A stretch of 64,000 bases of DNA from positions 248,001 through 312,000 of the forward strand of contig MKUO01000007.1 of the NCBI GenBank assembly GCA_001897855.1, written 5' to 3'. Below are positions 44,597-55,717 of this stretch, piece after piece. The DNA comes from Bacteroidetes bacterium 43-93. Lineage in GTDB: Bacteria; Bacteroidota; Bacteroidia; Chitinophagales; Chitinophagaceae. Each line of letters opens with the position of its first letter. Positions within the stretch are counted from its first letter, which is position 1. The notes beneath the pieces are model-generated. The model had not been told where the DNA came from. It searched no databases and saw only the letters and a list, made by a program, of their open reading frames with translations. The translations under genes and the position numbers were made by a program.

Positions 44597-45052
44597 ATGA
44601 GCGACATATTAGAAAAAATAAAGGAGCTTACCGAGCCACTGTTGGAGGGTACAGATATGTTTATTGTGCATTTAAAAATGAAGCCTGTAAACAATATCAA
44701 GCTATATATAGATGCAGATGAGGGTATGTCTATTAGCAAGAGTGCTTCTCTTAACCGGAAGCTTTACAAGCTGATAGAAGAAGCTCAAATGTTTCAGGAT
44801 GGCGATTTCTCATTAGAGGTTTCCAGTCCCGGCGTAGATGAGCCGCTGGTATCTCAGCGCCAGTATAAAAAGAATATAGGCCGCACAGTGCTTATATCTC
44901 TACCCGAAGATAAGGAAGTGCTTGGCGTGCTGAAGGAAGTAAAAGAAGATGCGTTGTTGCTGGAGACAAAACAAGGCAAAAAGAAAGAAATTGTGATGGT
45001 AGAAGTGCCATTTAGTGATATAAAAAAAATAGTAGTACAAATTATATTTTAA
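44597..45052 (+). CDS. rimP: Ribosome maturation factor RimP
   Basis: LEVSSPGVDEPL; upstream of nusA-infB. Confidence 0.9.
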   Translation: MSDILEKIKELTEPLLEGTDMFIVHLKMKPVNNIKLYIDADEGMSISKSASLNRKLYKLIEEAQMFQDGDFSLEVSSPGVDEPLVSQRQYKKNIGRTVLISLPEDKEVLGVLKEVKEDALLLETKQGKKKEIVMVEVPFSDIKKIVVQIIF

Positions 45053-45085
45053 AAAAATGCCCTGCAAGGGGCCAAAAGTATAAGT

Positions 45086-46336
45086 ATGGCAAGTATCAAT
45101 CTTATCGATTCGTTTCAGGAGTTTAAGGATGCAGAAAATATTGACCGTCCTACCCTGATGAAGGTTATTGAAGATGTGTTCAAAACCTTGCTCCGTAAAA
45201 AATACGGTACGGATGAGAACTTTGACGTGATCGTGAACGACCAGACAGGTGACCTGGAAATTTTTCGCCGCCGCGAGATCGTAGAAGATGGTATGTCTGA
45301 AGACGATAACCTGCAGATAGAATATTCTGAAGCGATCAAAATCGAGCCTGATTACAGCGTAGGTGAAGAGGTGTATGAAGAAATGGATGTACGCGATTTC
45401 GGACGTCGTGCTATCCTTGCTGCTAAACAAACGCTGGCGGCGCGTATTGGCGATCTTAAAAAGAACAACCTGTTGAAAAAATACGCCGATAGGGTTGGTG
45501 AGATCACCAGTGGCGAAGTGTACCAGATATGGAAAAAAGAGATATTGCTGCTGGATGATGAGGGTAATGAAGTGATCCTGCCTAAGTCAGAGCAGATACC
45601 TACGGATTTCTTTAAGAAAGGTGAGGCTGTACGTGCGGTGGTAAAGAAAGTAGAAATGCGTAACAATACCCCTGTGATCATCCTCAGCCGTACACACCCT
45701 TCATTCCTGGAAAAACTCCTGGAAATAGAGGTGCCGGAAATTATGGATGGGCTTATCGTTATCAAAAAGATCGTTCGCGAGCCGGGTGAGCGTGCTAAAG
45801 TGGCGGTAGAAAGCTATGACGATCGTATCGATCCGGTAGGCGCGTGTGTGGGTATGAAGGGTAGCCGTATACACGGTATCGTTCGCGAGCTGCGCAATGA
45901 AAATATAGATATTATCAACTATACGGCAAATGTGCAGTTGCTGATACAGCGTTCGCTGACTCCGGCACGTATCAATCGTATGGAAATAGATAATGAAGGC
46001 CATCATGCCGATGTGTACCTCGAGTCAGACCAGGTATCGCTTGCTATCGGTAAAAAAGGTGTCAACATTAAGCTGGCACAAGAGTTAACCGGGTATAGCA
46101 TTGACGTGTATCGCGATGCGCAGGATGAAAATATTGGTTATGATATCGACCTTGACGAATTCTCAGATGAGATAGAAGGCTGGATCATCGATGAATTCAA
46201 GAAAATCGGATGTGATACTGCGTTGAGCGTGTTGGATCTTTCTGTTGAGGAATTGGTACGCCGTACTGATCTGGAAGAAGAAACCATCAGGGATGTGCAG
46301 AAGGTATTGCAATCAGAGTTTCAGGATGGACAATAA
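45086..46336 (+). CDS. nusA: Transcription termination/antitermination factor NusA
   Basis: S1/KH domains; RIDPVGACVGMKGSRI. Confidence 0.95.
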   Translation: MASINLIDSFQEFKDAENIDRPTLMKVIEDVFKTLLRKKYGTDENFDVIVNDQTGDLEIFRRREIVEDGMSEDDNLQIEYSEAIKIEPDYSVGEEVYEEMDVRDFGRRAILAAKQTLAARIGDLKKNNLLKKYADRVGEITSGEVYQIWKKEILLLDDEGNEVILPKSEQIPTDFFKKGEAVRAVVKKVEMRNNTPVIILSRTHPSFLEKLLEIEVPEIMDGLIVIKKIVREPGERAKVAVESYDDRIDPVGACVGMKGSRIHGIVRELRNENIDIINYTANVQLLIQRSLTPARINRMEIDNEGHHADVYLESDQVSLAIGKKGVNIKLAQELTGYSIDVYRDAQDENIGYDIDLDEFSDEIEGWIIDEFKKIGCDTALSVLDLSVEELVRRTDLEEETIRDVQKVLQSEFQDGQ

Positions 46337-46482
46337 GAAACTTGCAGTTTCGCGTGGAGACAGGCGCGGAACTGCAATTAAATAAGACATTTCGGCAAAA
46401 ATGGCTTAGGTTTGTAGACTGGTTAAGACTGGAATAACAGGCCGGAAAGAACTGAGAATACTTTATTTGAGTAAATATTTGA

Positions 46483-49400
46483 ATGGCAACAGTAACAAAA
46501 ACACCAAGGTTATTGGCAGCAGCCAAAGAGTTTAATATCGGGAAGGAAACCCTCGTAGAGTTTCTTACCGGTAAAGGCTTTGACATTAATGCCAGTAATC
46601 CTAACACCAAATTGACAGAGCAGATGTATGATGCGCTGCAGGCTGAGTTCGCACAGGACAGGGCCGCGAAGCGCAAAAGTGATGAAATAGCTTTGCCAAA
46701 AGGTTCCCTGCTTGAAGGTATCAAGAAGACCAGGGAAGACCTCGAATTGCCCGGTAAAAAGGCAGAAGTACAGGAAACACCGGCTCCGGCGCCACCACCA
46801 CCGCCAACTCCTCCTGTGGAAGAAGTGAAGGTAGTTAAGGTGGAGGAACCTACTCCGGAACCTGTGGTACAGGCACCTGTACCTGAAGAAAAGATAGAAC
46901 CGAAACCGGCCCCGGTTGTGGAAGAGAAGAAGGAGGAAGTCAAGGCCCCGGTTGCTGAAAAAGAAGTACCGGCAGCACCTGCGGCTGAACCTATTGCAGA
47001 GGATACCGGTGAAAAAGAACATATCGAAGTAAAGGCACCTAAATTGGGTGGCCCTAATATCCTGGGTAAGATCAATCTTGACGAGATCAACCAGTCGTCG
47101 AGGCCTAAAAAAGGTGCGGCGAAAAAGCCTGCTGCCAAAGCTGAAGAGCCCAAAGAAGAAGTGATAGAAGAAAAGCCGGTAGCAGAACCAGTAGCGGAGA
47201 AACCGGTACAGGAAGAAATCCCTGCACCAGCTCCACCACCGCCGGCTCCGGTTTCAGAGCAGCCTAAACCTGTAGTAGAAGAGGCAGACGACAAGCCGGA
47301 GCATATAGAAATGAAAGCTCCGAGGCTGGAAGGGCCGAAGATCATCGGTAAAATACAATTGCCGGTTGCTAACGATAACAACAGGCAGGATAGCAAAGAA
47401 AAACGTAACCGTAAACGCATCCCGGTTCAGAAAAAGCCGGAAACGTTTAATCCTAATCAGCAACAGCAACAAGGCCAGCAAGGTGGTGGCGGAGATCGCA
47501 GACAAGGCGGTTTCAACCAAAACCAGGGCGATCGTCGCAACCAGCAAGGCAGCCAGGGTAGGCCGGGCGGGCCAGGCGGAGACCGCAGGCAAGGTGGCCA
47601 GTTTGGCCAGGGACGTCCCGGTGGCCATGGCGGACAAGGTGGCGGAGATCGCAGGCCAAGGCACGGACAAGACAGAAATGCACCGGTATCTGCACAACAG
47701 CAGGAGATCGATGCTAAAGCAATACAGGAAAAAATACGCCAGACGCAGGCAAAACTTGCTGGCGGTACACGTAATAAAAACCTGAAAGCCAAATACCGCC
47801 GTAACAAGCGCGAGGAAATGGCGGAAAAACGCGCAGCAGCAGAGCAATCTGAACAAGGCAACGTGTTGCAGGTTACCGAATTTATCTCTGTAAGCGAACT
47901 GGCGAACCTGCTGGATGTAAGCTTTGCGGAAGTGATCGGTAAATGTATGAGCCTGGGTATCATGGTTTCTATCAACCAGCGATTGGATGCAGAGGTGATA
48001 GAACTGGTAGCCAGCGAATTTGGCTATGATGTAGAATTTATCAACCTGGAGCAGGAAGCGGATATTGAAGAAGAAGAGGTGGACGATCCGGAAGATATGT
48101 TGCCTCGTGCACCTATCGTTACCATCATGGGTCACGTAGATCACGGTAAAACATCATTGCTCGACTATATACGTGAAGCAAACGTTGTAGCAGGCGAGGC
48201 AGGTGGTATCACCCAGCACATAGGTGCCTACCAGGTAACTACAGAGGGTGGTAAAAAGATCACCTTCCTGGATACTCCGGGTCACGAAGCGTTTACAGCC
48301 ATGCGTGCCCGTGGTGCCAAGGTTGCAGACGTTGCAGTTATTGTGATCGCTGCGGATGATGCGATCATGCCTCAGACCAAAGAAGCGATATCGCACGCAC
48401 AGGCAGCTAACCTGCCGATGATCTTTGCCATCAACAAGATGGATAAAGAAGGTGCAAACCCTGAAAAGATCAAAGAACAATTGGCTCAGTTAAACATCCT
48501 TGTCGAAGATTGGGGTGGTAAATTCCAAAGCCAGGAAATATCAGCCAAGAAGGGTACAAACATTGACCTCTTGCTGGAAAAAATATTGCTGGAAGCAGAA
48601 TTGCTCGAGCTAAAAGCTAATCCGGAAAAATATGCTTCAGGTAGTGTTATCGAAGCTTCGCTGGATAAAGGCCGTGGTTACCAGGCAACCATCCTGGTAC
48701 AGAATGGTACGCTGGAACAAGGTGATATGATCGTTTGCGGTCAGCACTTTGGTAAGATCAAAGCCATGTTCAACGAACGTGGTCAGCGTGTAAACACAGC
48801 AGGCCCTTCAGCTCCGGTACAGGTATTGGGCTTGAATGGTGCACCACAAGCCGGTGAGAAGTTCAAGGTGTATGAAGATGAGAATGAAGCTAAAGATATA
48901 GCTACACACCGTGCACAGATCATGCGCGAGCAGGGTATACGTGCCCGCAAGCACATTACACTTGATGAGATCGGCCGCCGTCTTGCTTTAGGTAACTTTA
49001 AAGAGCTGGCGTTGATCATCAAGGGCGACTTTGACGGTTCTGTAGAAGCGTTGAGCGACTCGTTACAGAAATTGTCTACTGACGAGGTAGCGGTGAATAT
49101 CGTACACAAAGGCGTGGGTCAGATCACGGAAAGCGATGTGTTGCTGGCAACTGCATCAGATGCCATCATCCTTGGCTTCCAGGTACGACCTTCTATACAG
49201 ACATCCAAACTGGCAGAACGCGAGAATATCGAGATACGTTACTATTCCATCATCTACGATGCTATCGATGAGATCAAGAGCGCCATGGAAGGCCTTCTTG
49301 AACCGAAGATCGAGAAGAAAACGGTATGTAATATCGAAGTTCGTGAAGTGTTCAAGATCAGTAACGTGGGTACCATTGCAGGTTGCTATGTGTTAGACGG

Positions 49401-49611
49401 TAAGATGACAAGGAATACCAAGCTGAATGTAGTGCGTGATGGTATAGTGGTATATACCGGCGAACTTTCTTCTCTGAAACGCTTTAAAGATGACGTGAAA
49501 GAAGTAAATGCAGGTTACGAATGTGGTTTGATGATCAAGAATTACAACGATATACGTGTCGGAGACATCATCGAAGGTTTCGACGAAGTGGAAGTAAAAC
49601 GTACTTTGTAA
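46483..49611 (+). CDS. infB: Translation initiation factor IF-2
   Basis: [46 protein letters not shown]. Confidence 0.97.
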   Translation: MATVTKTPRLLAAAKEFNIGKETLVEFLTGKGFDINASNPNTKLTEQMYDALQAEFAQDRAAKRKSDEIALPKGSLLEGIKKTREDLELPGKKAEVQETPAPAPPPPPTPPVEEVKVVKVEEPTPEPVVQAPVPEEKIEPKPAPVVEEKKEEVKAPVAEKEVPAAPAAEPIAEDTGEKEHIEVKAPKLGGPNILGKINLDEINQSSRPKKGAAKKPAAKAEEPKEEVIEEKPVAEPVAEKPVQEEIPAPAPPPPAPVSEQPKPVVEEADDKPEHIEMKAPRLEGPKIIGKIQLPVANDNNRQDSKEKRNRKRIPVQKKPETFNPNQQQQQGQQGGGGDRRQGGFNQNQGDRRNQQGSQGRPGGPGGDRRQGGQFGQGRPGGHGGQGGGDRRPRHGQDRNAPVSAQQQEIDAKAIQEKIRQTQAKLAGGTRNKNLKAKYRRNKREEMAEKRAAAEQSEQGNVLQVTEFISVSELANLLDVSFAEVIGKCMSLGIMVSINQRLDAEVIELVASEFGYDVEFINLEQEADIEEEEVDDPEDMLPRAPIVTIMGHVDHGKTSLLDYIREANVVAGEAGGITQHIGAYQVTTEGGKKITFLDTPGHEAFTAMRARGAKVADVAVIVIAADDAIMPQTKEAISHAQAANLPMIFAINKMDKEGANPEKIKEQLAQLNILVEDWGGKFQSQEISAKKGTNIDLLLEKILLEAELLELKANPEKYASGSVIEASLDKGRGYQATILVQNGTLEQGDMIVCGQHFGKIKAMFNERGQRVNTAGPSAPVQVLGLNGAPQAGEKFKVYEDENEAKDIATHRAQIMREQGIRARKHITLDEIGRRLALGNFKELALIIKGDFDGSVEALSDSLQKLSTDEVAVNIVHKGVGQITESDVLLATASDAIILGFQVRPSIQTSKLAERENIEIRYYSIIYDAIDEIKSAMEGLLEPKIEKKTVCNIEVREVFKISNVGTIAGCYVLDGKMTRNTKLNVVRDGIVVYTGELSSLKRFKDDVKEVNAGYECGLMIKNYNDIRVGDIIEGFDEVEVKRTL

Positions 49612-49633
49612 AAAATTGATTGATATAAGTTAG

Positions 49634-49662
49634 GAGCCATCCCTCGGGATGGCTCTTTTTTT
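49634..49662 (+). terminator. Rho-independent terminator of the rimP-nusA-infB operon
   Basis: GAGCCATCCCTCGGGATGGCTCTTTTTTT. Confidence 0.9.
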
Positions 49663-50950
49663 AATAGGTTGGTTTCGGACTCACCTTATAGCGCATCAAT
49701 TCTGCAAGTATGGCTATGGATACAAAATTACCTACGGTCATCAGGTACACATAAGGTATCTGTATAAAAGCTAAGAAAAAAGTCAGGTATATTTTAAAGG
49801 AAGCTATCAGGAATATCCTGAGGTCTATTTTTTTACGGTTATACCAGTACCATACCCCCATCAGCATACTCACACCCAGCGAAACGATAAAATGAACCTT
49901 TTTTACAAGTGCTATTTGTGCCGGAACATCGCCCTGGTGAAAATGATGATAGAATATATGGGCAAAGCCGGTGCCTGCATATAATTGATTTGGTTCACCC
50001 ATTGGGTTTAGGTTTTGCCATTCACCAATGGTAGCGCGGTTATAATGTTCATATCCTGCCCTAAACGAATGCCAGTCTTTACTTAAAAATGGAATAACGT
50101 AAACTAGCATCGTCAGCACAAAGACCAATCCTATGGATTTATACAGATCTTTCCTGTTGCCGGAGATAAATATGGCAAAAGCCCACAACGGCAGCCATAG
50201 CAGCAGGCTGAAACGCGATAACAGGCATGCAGCAATGATGGTGCCCCACAAAAGCCAGCTGGTCTCATTGAGGCTAATGATAAGGAGTATATAATATCCT
50301 ATTACCATGCTTTCTACCGTACAGCGGATAAAGTTGTTCTCCTGCACATTGATATAATGATAGGTCAGGTAAAAGAATATTGGTACAAGTAGCTTTAGCA
50401 ATAAGTTGTCTGACCGGAAAGTACGGAACACAACAATAAAATAAGTTATAGCCCAGGTAGCAAATGGTATCCAGCGATAGTCGACATGCAGCACTTCGGC
50501 AATAGTAAATGGTAGCCATTGCATTGGCAGGTAAGTTGGAGAGAACAGGTAGCCAAAATCATATATTGGTGCATACACAGGTTCATTACCATGAAGCAAT
50601 CGCTGTACCATTACCTGTATGCTTGGTATGATGTCAGAATAATGCGCATCAATGGGATATTGGTTTATTACTTTCCAGGCCTCAGTGCCGGCAAGTATTA
50701 TCCCGGTAACAGTAAGTAGTATAACCAGGATATTCCACTTTTTGTTTGCAGTTGTAGCCGAGGCAGAAACAATATCTTTTTTATAATATCTCGCAAATAT
50801 CAAGACACCAATAGACAGCGATACCAGGAAGTACAGAACAGAGTTTTCAGTTTGACCCATCCCCTCTTTATGGCTGAACAATAGGAAATAGTTTTCCAGC
50901 AGGATGAAGAGGATAAACAGAAGGTAATAACTACGGAGTATTAATTTCAT
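49661..50950 (-). CDS. Polytopic membrane protein, DUF2029/GT87-like
   Basis: Multi-TM; paralogous to adjacent 50931-52019. Confidence 0.55.
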   Translation of the reverse strand: MKLILRSYYLLFILFILLENYFLLFSHKEGMGQTENSVLYFLVSLSIGVLIFARYYKKDIVSASATTANKKWNILVILLTVTGIILAGTEAWKVINQYPIDAHYSDIIPSIQVMVQRLLHGNEPVYAPIYDFGYLFSPTYLPMQWLPFTIAEVLHVDYRWIPFATWAITYFIVVFRTFRSDNLLLKLLVPIFFYLTYHYINVQENNFIRCTVESMVIGYYILLIISLNETSWLLWGTIIAACLLSRFSLLLWLPLWAFAIFISGNRKDLYKSIGLVFVLTMLVYVIPFLSKDWHSFRAGYEHYNRATIGEWQNLNPMGEPNQLYAGTGFAHIFYHHFHQGDVPAQIALVKKVHFIVSLGVSMLMGVWYWYNRKKIDLRIFLIASFKIYLTFFLAFIQIPYVYLMTVGNFVSIAILAELMRYKVSPKPTY

Positions 50951-52019
50951 TTTTTCCGGGTTTCTGTTGGTTGTTATTCATTAGGATTTTGCCTGTTAGT
51001 ACTGCCGACATGCAGAGAAGTACTATATAGTAGTATTTATACAACAAAGGCGAAAACATATAGAAAAATAAAACAGTAAGGTACAAGCCGGCAAGGCTCA
51101 TATCATAAAAATTAAAGCGTTTCTTGTTTTTTCGGTAATACCATAAGCCCCATGCAACTACCCCAATCATTAGTACAGCTTGTATGCTTCTTGATACAAA
51201 AACTTTGTGTTCCGCATCTCCGGGTATCAGTTTCCATTCATACGGAGCAAAATAGATACCCCCGGCGAAAGTGCCGAAATTGCCTGCCTTTTTATCAAAA
51301 AGATCCCATTCTGCTATAGCACAATGATTATGATAAGCAATTCCTTTTGTGAGTGTCTGCGGATCTTTTGCTAAAAAAGGAACAACGTATAAAAGAATCA
51401 CTGCTATAGCAGTACTTGCCCATACAGCTACAGATACTTTCGGGGGTTTATTCATCCATAATAGTATCGCAAACAGAGGTAACCAGAATATCATGGTGTA
51501 CCTCGAAAGCAGGCAGAGAATAATCCGCCCCCACAGGCCGCTGGCAAGTGCAAGTAATAGTATTCTCACCCAACGAATGTCTATATGTAGGGCATATCCA
51601 ATGCCCAAAGGTAGCCAGTGCATAGTCATATACACAGGGTAGGGATGCCAGCCAAGCTGAGGTAGTGCCTCATACGGTTGTAGCCCCTGCTGAAAGCGAG
51701 TAAACATAAAATCCAGCTGAGGTATTACATCCGAATAAGAGCCGGGATCAGGAAATTCGGAGAACATTTTACTTAATGAAGGCACTAAAATGCCAATACC
51801 AGCTACGCCGGCAATAAATCCCCAGGTCTTATTGATGGCACTCTTTGGCTCCTTCCCCGGGCTTTTACAGCTTTTCAGGAACCATATCGGGAAGCAAAGG
51901 GATAGGAAAAACAATACGAAAGGAGTTCCGTCCCGGCCGAACAATGTTTTGCCATCTGCTACAGTATAACATTGCAAAATATGCAATATAATAACTATAT
52001 ATATGGCCCGTTTTTTCAT
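50931..52019 (-). CDS. Polytopic membrane protein, DUF2029/GT87-like
   Basis: Multi-TM; YSDVIPQLDFMFTRFQQG and MHWLPLGIGYALHIDIRWV match the neighbour. Confidence 0.55.
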   Translation of the reverse strand: MKKRAIYIVIILHILQCYTVADGKTLFGRDGTPFVLFFLSLCFPIWFLKSCKSPGKEPKSAINKTWGFIAGVAGIGILVPSLSKMFSEFPDPGSYSDVIPQLDFMFTRFQQGLQPYEALPQLGWHPYPVYMTMHWLPLGIGYALHIDIRWVRILLLALASGLWGRIILCLLSRYTMIFWLPLFAILLWMNKPPKVSVAVWASTAIAVILLYVVPFLAKDPQTLTKGIAYHNHCAIAEWDLFDKKAGNFGTFAGGIYFAPYEWKLIPGDAEHKVFVSRSIQAVLMIGVVAWGLWYYRKNKKRFNFYDMSLAGLYLTVLFFYMFSPLLYKYYYIVLLCMSAVLTGKILMNNNQQKPGKNEINTP

Positions 52020-52133
52020 TCGCTATAAAGATAAGGGTATAATATTGGCGGAGAAGCCAGATTATTAATACTAATCCTGCGATTATAGTTAACTTCGCAC
52101 ACTCATAATTTTGAGGCTAATAATACGTTATAA

Positions 52134-53219
52134 ATGAGTTCGGTTCTCGAAAAGCTGGAAGTGATAAAGGCAAGGTTTGACGACCTGGGTGTAGCACTTA
52201 CCAACCCTGAAATAGTAAACGACAACAAAAAATTCTCTCAGTTAAGCCGCGAATACCGCAAACTGGAGAAAATAGTGGATGCTTATAAGCGTTATAAATC
52301 AACGCTGGAAGGTATTGAGTTTGCTCGCGAAGTGTTGGAAACAGAAAGCGACCAGGATCTGAGGGATCTGGCAAAAGAGGATCTGGATAAAATGGAGCAG
52401 GATCTGGAAGTTGTAGAGGCCGAGGTGAAACAATTACTGATACCAAAGGATCCGCAGGACGAGAAGAACGCAATATTGGAAATCCGTGCAGGTACGGGTG
52501 GTGATGAAGCCAGCCTTTTTGCGGGAGACTTATACCGTATGTATCTCCGTTATTGCGAAAGGAAAGGCTGGAAAGTGTCTGTATTGTCTGAAACAGAAGG
52601 CACAGTAGGTGGTTATAAAGAAGTGCAGCTGGAAGTAGAAGGCGAGGATGTATATGGAACTTTGAAATTTGAAAGCGGTGTGCATCGCGTGCAGCGTGTG
52701 CCTTCTACCGAGGCCAGCGGGCGGGTACATACATCTGCGGCAACGGTGGCCGTAATGCCGGAGGCAGAGGAGATAGACTTTGAGCTGAAGGAAAGCGACC
52801 TGAAGATGGAAACGGCCCGAAGTGGTGGTGCCGGCGGACAGAACGTAAACAAGGTAGAGACTAAAGTTATCCTTACCCACGTTCCAACAGGTACGGTTAT
52901 CACTTGCCAAACGGAACGTACCCAGCTAGGCAACCGCGAAAAAGCTACGCAGATGATGCGTACCAAGCTATATGAAGAACAGGTACGTAAGCAGGAGGAA
53001 GAAATATCAAGAAGAAGGAAGAGCCTGGTGAGTTCGGGAGACCGTTCAGCAAAGATCCGTACTTACAATTTTCCGCAGGGGCGTATTACAGATCACCGTA
53101 TCAATATGACCATCTACAACCTGGATGACTTTATGAACGGTAATATCGGTGAAATGATAGACGCGCTGCAGTTTGCAGAAAATGCAGAGAAGATGCAGGC
53201 CGGGGAAACGGTAATATAA
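52134..53219 (+). CDS. prfA: Peptide chain release factor 1
   Basis: GGQ motif ([15 protein letters not shown]); [17 protein letters not shown]-type end. Confidence 0.96.
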   Translation: MSSVLEKLEVIKARFDDLGVALTNPEIVNDNKKFSQLSREYRKLEKIVDAYKRYKSTLEGIEFAREVLETESDQDLRDLAKEDLDKMEQDLEVVEAEVKQLLIPKDPQDEKNAILEIRAGTGGDEASLFAGDLYRMYLRYCERKGWKVSVLSETEGTVGGYKEVQLEVEGEDVYGTLKFESGVHRVQRVPSTEASGRVHTSAATVAVMPEAEEIDFELKESDLKMETARSGGAGGQNVNKVETKVILTHVPTGTVITCQTERTQLGNREKATQMMRTKLYEEQVRKQEEEISRRRKSLVSSGDRSAKIRTYNFPQGRITDHRINMTIYNLDDFMNGNIGEMIDALQFAENAEKMQAGETVI

Positions 53220-53282
53220 TACGACGGAACCGCTATTATTAAATAATAATAACTAAGTTTAAAAAATTTTCAAAATACCGAG

Positions 53283-54254
53283 ATGAGTACACCTCGCTTT
53301 GATCTTGTAGATGTAGTACATACCATTAGGAACAACAGACGTACTATTATTATCATTTCTATTGTTGCGGCCATTTTAGGCGGGGTAGTATACCTCGTCA
53401 GTAAAAGGGAATATAAGGCTGAAGGCAGCTTTATTATGAGTAATCCTTTGTACACAGATCGTAACAACCTGTTTCAGGCTACAGGCATTCAGTTCGTAGA
53501 CTATTTTGCGGGTGATGATGACGTGGACAGGCTCATGAACGTCGTTGAGTCTGACACGGTAAAATGGGATGTAGCACAAAAGCTGCATATGGCAGAATAC
53601 TACAAGCTGGATATGAATGACCCGAAAAAGGTGAAAAAACTGCTGGAGACTTTCAAAGGCAATTTCAATGCTAACCGTACGGAGTATAATAGTATAGAGC
53701 TTTCATACACAGATCCGGATCCGAAGCTGGCAGCAGATGTAGTGAATGAAACCATGACCAAAATAGAGCAGATATTCCGCGATTATTATGTTGGTCAGCG
53801 CAATAAAATGGCCCAGTCGCTGAAGATCAAAATAGCGGAAATGGATACTACCATCAACCTGCTTACCGATTCTCTTGGCAGGCTCAGGGATCAATACAAG
53901 ATATACGACCTGATAAACCCTGCAAGGCAAAATATCGTAAACAGCACGGTAAAAGGCAGCGGCGCCAACCTGGGCTGGGCGATGGAGCAGGTGCAAAACC
54001 TGGAATCTTTAAAAGACCAGGCGGTATCAGATAGGGCTCGTTATACTTCGCGTTACGAAGAGTATAGCACCACAGGCAATGCAGCAAACATTCCGCTGAT
54101 ACATGTTTTGAATGCCGCAAGGGTTCCCGTAAAATCAAAACCTCCGGGCCTGATCCTTACTATTTTATCATGTGCTATCATAGGCTTGTTCTTTAGCACC
54201 ATTTATATTCTTATCAGGAATTACTACAGGTTATTAATTGCGGTAGAGCGTTAA
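53283..54254 (+). CDS. Chain-length determinant (Wzz)-like protein
   Basis: N- and C-terminal TMs; RVPVKSKPPGLILTIL. Confidence 0.8.
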   Translation: MSTPRFDLVDVVHTIRNNRRTIIIISIVAAILGGVVYLVSKREYKAEGSFIMSNPLYTDRNNLFQATGIQFVDYFAGDDDVDRLMNVVESDTVKWDVAQKLHMAEYYKLDMNDPKKVKKLLETFKGNFNANRTEYNSIELSYTDPDPKLAADVVNETMTKIEQIFRDYYVGQRNKMAQSLKIKIAEMDTTINLLTDSLGRLRDQYKIYDLINPARQNIVNSTVKGSGANLGWAMEQVQNLESLKDQAVSDRARYTSRYEEYSTTGNAANIPLIHVLNAARVPVKSKPPGLILTILSCAIIGLFFSTIYILIRNYYRLLIAVER

Positions 54255-55717
54255 TGCAGCAGCAGGCAGGCATATATAATAACAAGTTAGGGCAGATAGG
54301 CGTTTGGGCGGTATTATTCTTGTCCATTATAGCGTATGCCTTTACAGGTAAATGGTTGCTGGCGGTGGTTCCGTTTGCTTTCCTGTTTGTATTGTTGATG
54401 GGCATAAACTGGAAGATAGCCTATTGGGTATTCCTGTTTACAATACCTGTTTCTGTTTTTGTAAGTTTTGCCAATGATACACTATCCACTACAGTACCCG
54501 ATGAGCCCATCATGTGGCTATTCCTGCTACTTACCGGCATACTAATAGCCCGCAGGCCCGATGTACTGGAAAAATCCTGGCTATCCAATCCTATTGTACT
54601 ATTAATTGTATTGCAATACGTCTGGCTATTCATCCCGGTATTGTATTCTCATAAACCATTGCTCTCGCTGAAATTCCTGGCTGCCAAAACCTGGTTCCTG
54701 GCATCTTTCTTTTTGTTGCCAATGTTCATCTTTAAAGAGAAAAAAGATTTCAGGACTGCGTTCCTGGTAATGCTCGTTCCTTTTTTGGCAACGGTAGTAA
54801 TTATTATGGCACGCCATGCAGCCATAGGCTTCAACTTCCGCAGGATACAGGTTGCTATTGGTACCATATATGTTAATCACGTAGACTACTCTACAGTGAT
54901 GTCTATGTTCTTCCCTTTACTTTGTATAGCATTGCCGCTCACAAAGGGTAAAAGCCTGGTACTTCGGGGTATTATTCTCCTCATCATATTATTCCTGCTT
55001 CCTGCTATCTACCTTACTTATGCGAGGGCTGCTATATTGGCTATCGTATTTGCTGCTGTGGTTGGTATTGCTATCCGCTACAAGCTGGCAAATTATATCA
55101 TGCCTGCATTTTACGGTGTGCTTGCACTGCTTATGGTGTACATGGTGCATAACAATAAGTTCATGGATTTCCGTCCGGACTATGAGCATACGTTCATGCG
55201 CAAAAAATTTACAGACCACCTTATAGCTACTTTCAAGGGTCAGGATATGTCATCCATGGAGCGTCTTTACCGCTGGATAGCCGCTGTGCGTATGAGTAAA
55301 GATGAGCCAATAACAGGCTACGGCCCCAATACATTTATATACTACTACAAGCCTTATGCGGTTCAGTCGTTCAAAACTTATGTAAGCCGCAACCTCGAAC
55401 ATTCTACTACGCACAATTACTACCTGTATATGCTGGTAGAGCAGGGCTGGCCGGCAATGATATTGTACGCGATTCTCGTAATGGTAGTGATCGCTGAGGG
55501 CCAGCGAACCTATCACCGTTTCAAAGACCGGTTTTATAAATACTGTACGCTCGGGGTAGTTATGATGTTTTGCGCAGGCTTCATCAATAACTTCTTTTCA
55601 GAACTACTGGAAAACCACAAAGTGGGCGGCATGTTCTATATAGGGCTGGCTGCATTGGTAATGCTCAGCACCAAAAGTAAGCAGTTAGAAAAAGAAGAAT
55701 CACTATTGCCGGCTTAG
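54254..55717 (+). CDS. O-antigen ligase family (Wzy/WaaL-like) membrane protein
   Basis: Multi-TM; TYARAAILA; ITGYGPNTFIYYY; EHSTTHNYYLYMLVEQG. Confidence 0.85.
   Translation: MQQQAGIYNNKLGQIGVWAVLFLSIIAYAFTGKWLLAVVPFAFLFVLLMGINWKIAYWVFLFTIPVSVFVSFANDTLSTTVPDEPIMWLFLLLTGILIARRPDVLEKSWLSNPIVLLIVLQYVWLFIPVLYSHKPLLSLKFLAAKTWFLASFFLLPMFIFKEKKDFRTAFLVMLVPFLATVVIIMARHAAIGFNFRRIQVAIGTIYVNHVDYSTVMSMFFPLLCIALPLTKGKSLVLRGIILLIILFLLPAIYLTYARAAILAIVFAAVVGIAIRYKLANYIMPAFYGVLALLMVYMVHNNKFMDFRPDYEHTFMRKKFTDHLIATFKGQDMSSMERLYRWIAAVRMSKDEPITGYGPNTFIYYYKPYAVQSFKTYVSRNLEHSTTHNYYLYMLVEQGWPAMILYAILVMVVIAEGQRTYHRFKDRFYKYCTLGVVMMFCAGFINNFFSELLENHKVGGMFYIGLAALVMLSTKSKQLEKEESLLPA

Noticed and set aside
46287-47420. 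377-aa antisense ORF opposite infB
   Set aside because: Ser/Thr/Gly low complexity is the mirror of the Pro/Glu/Val-rich IF-2 N-terminal region; no homology signature.
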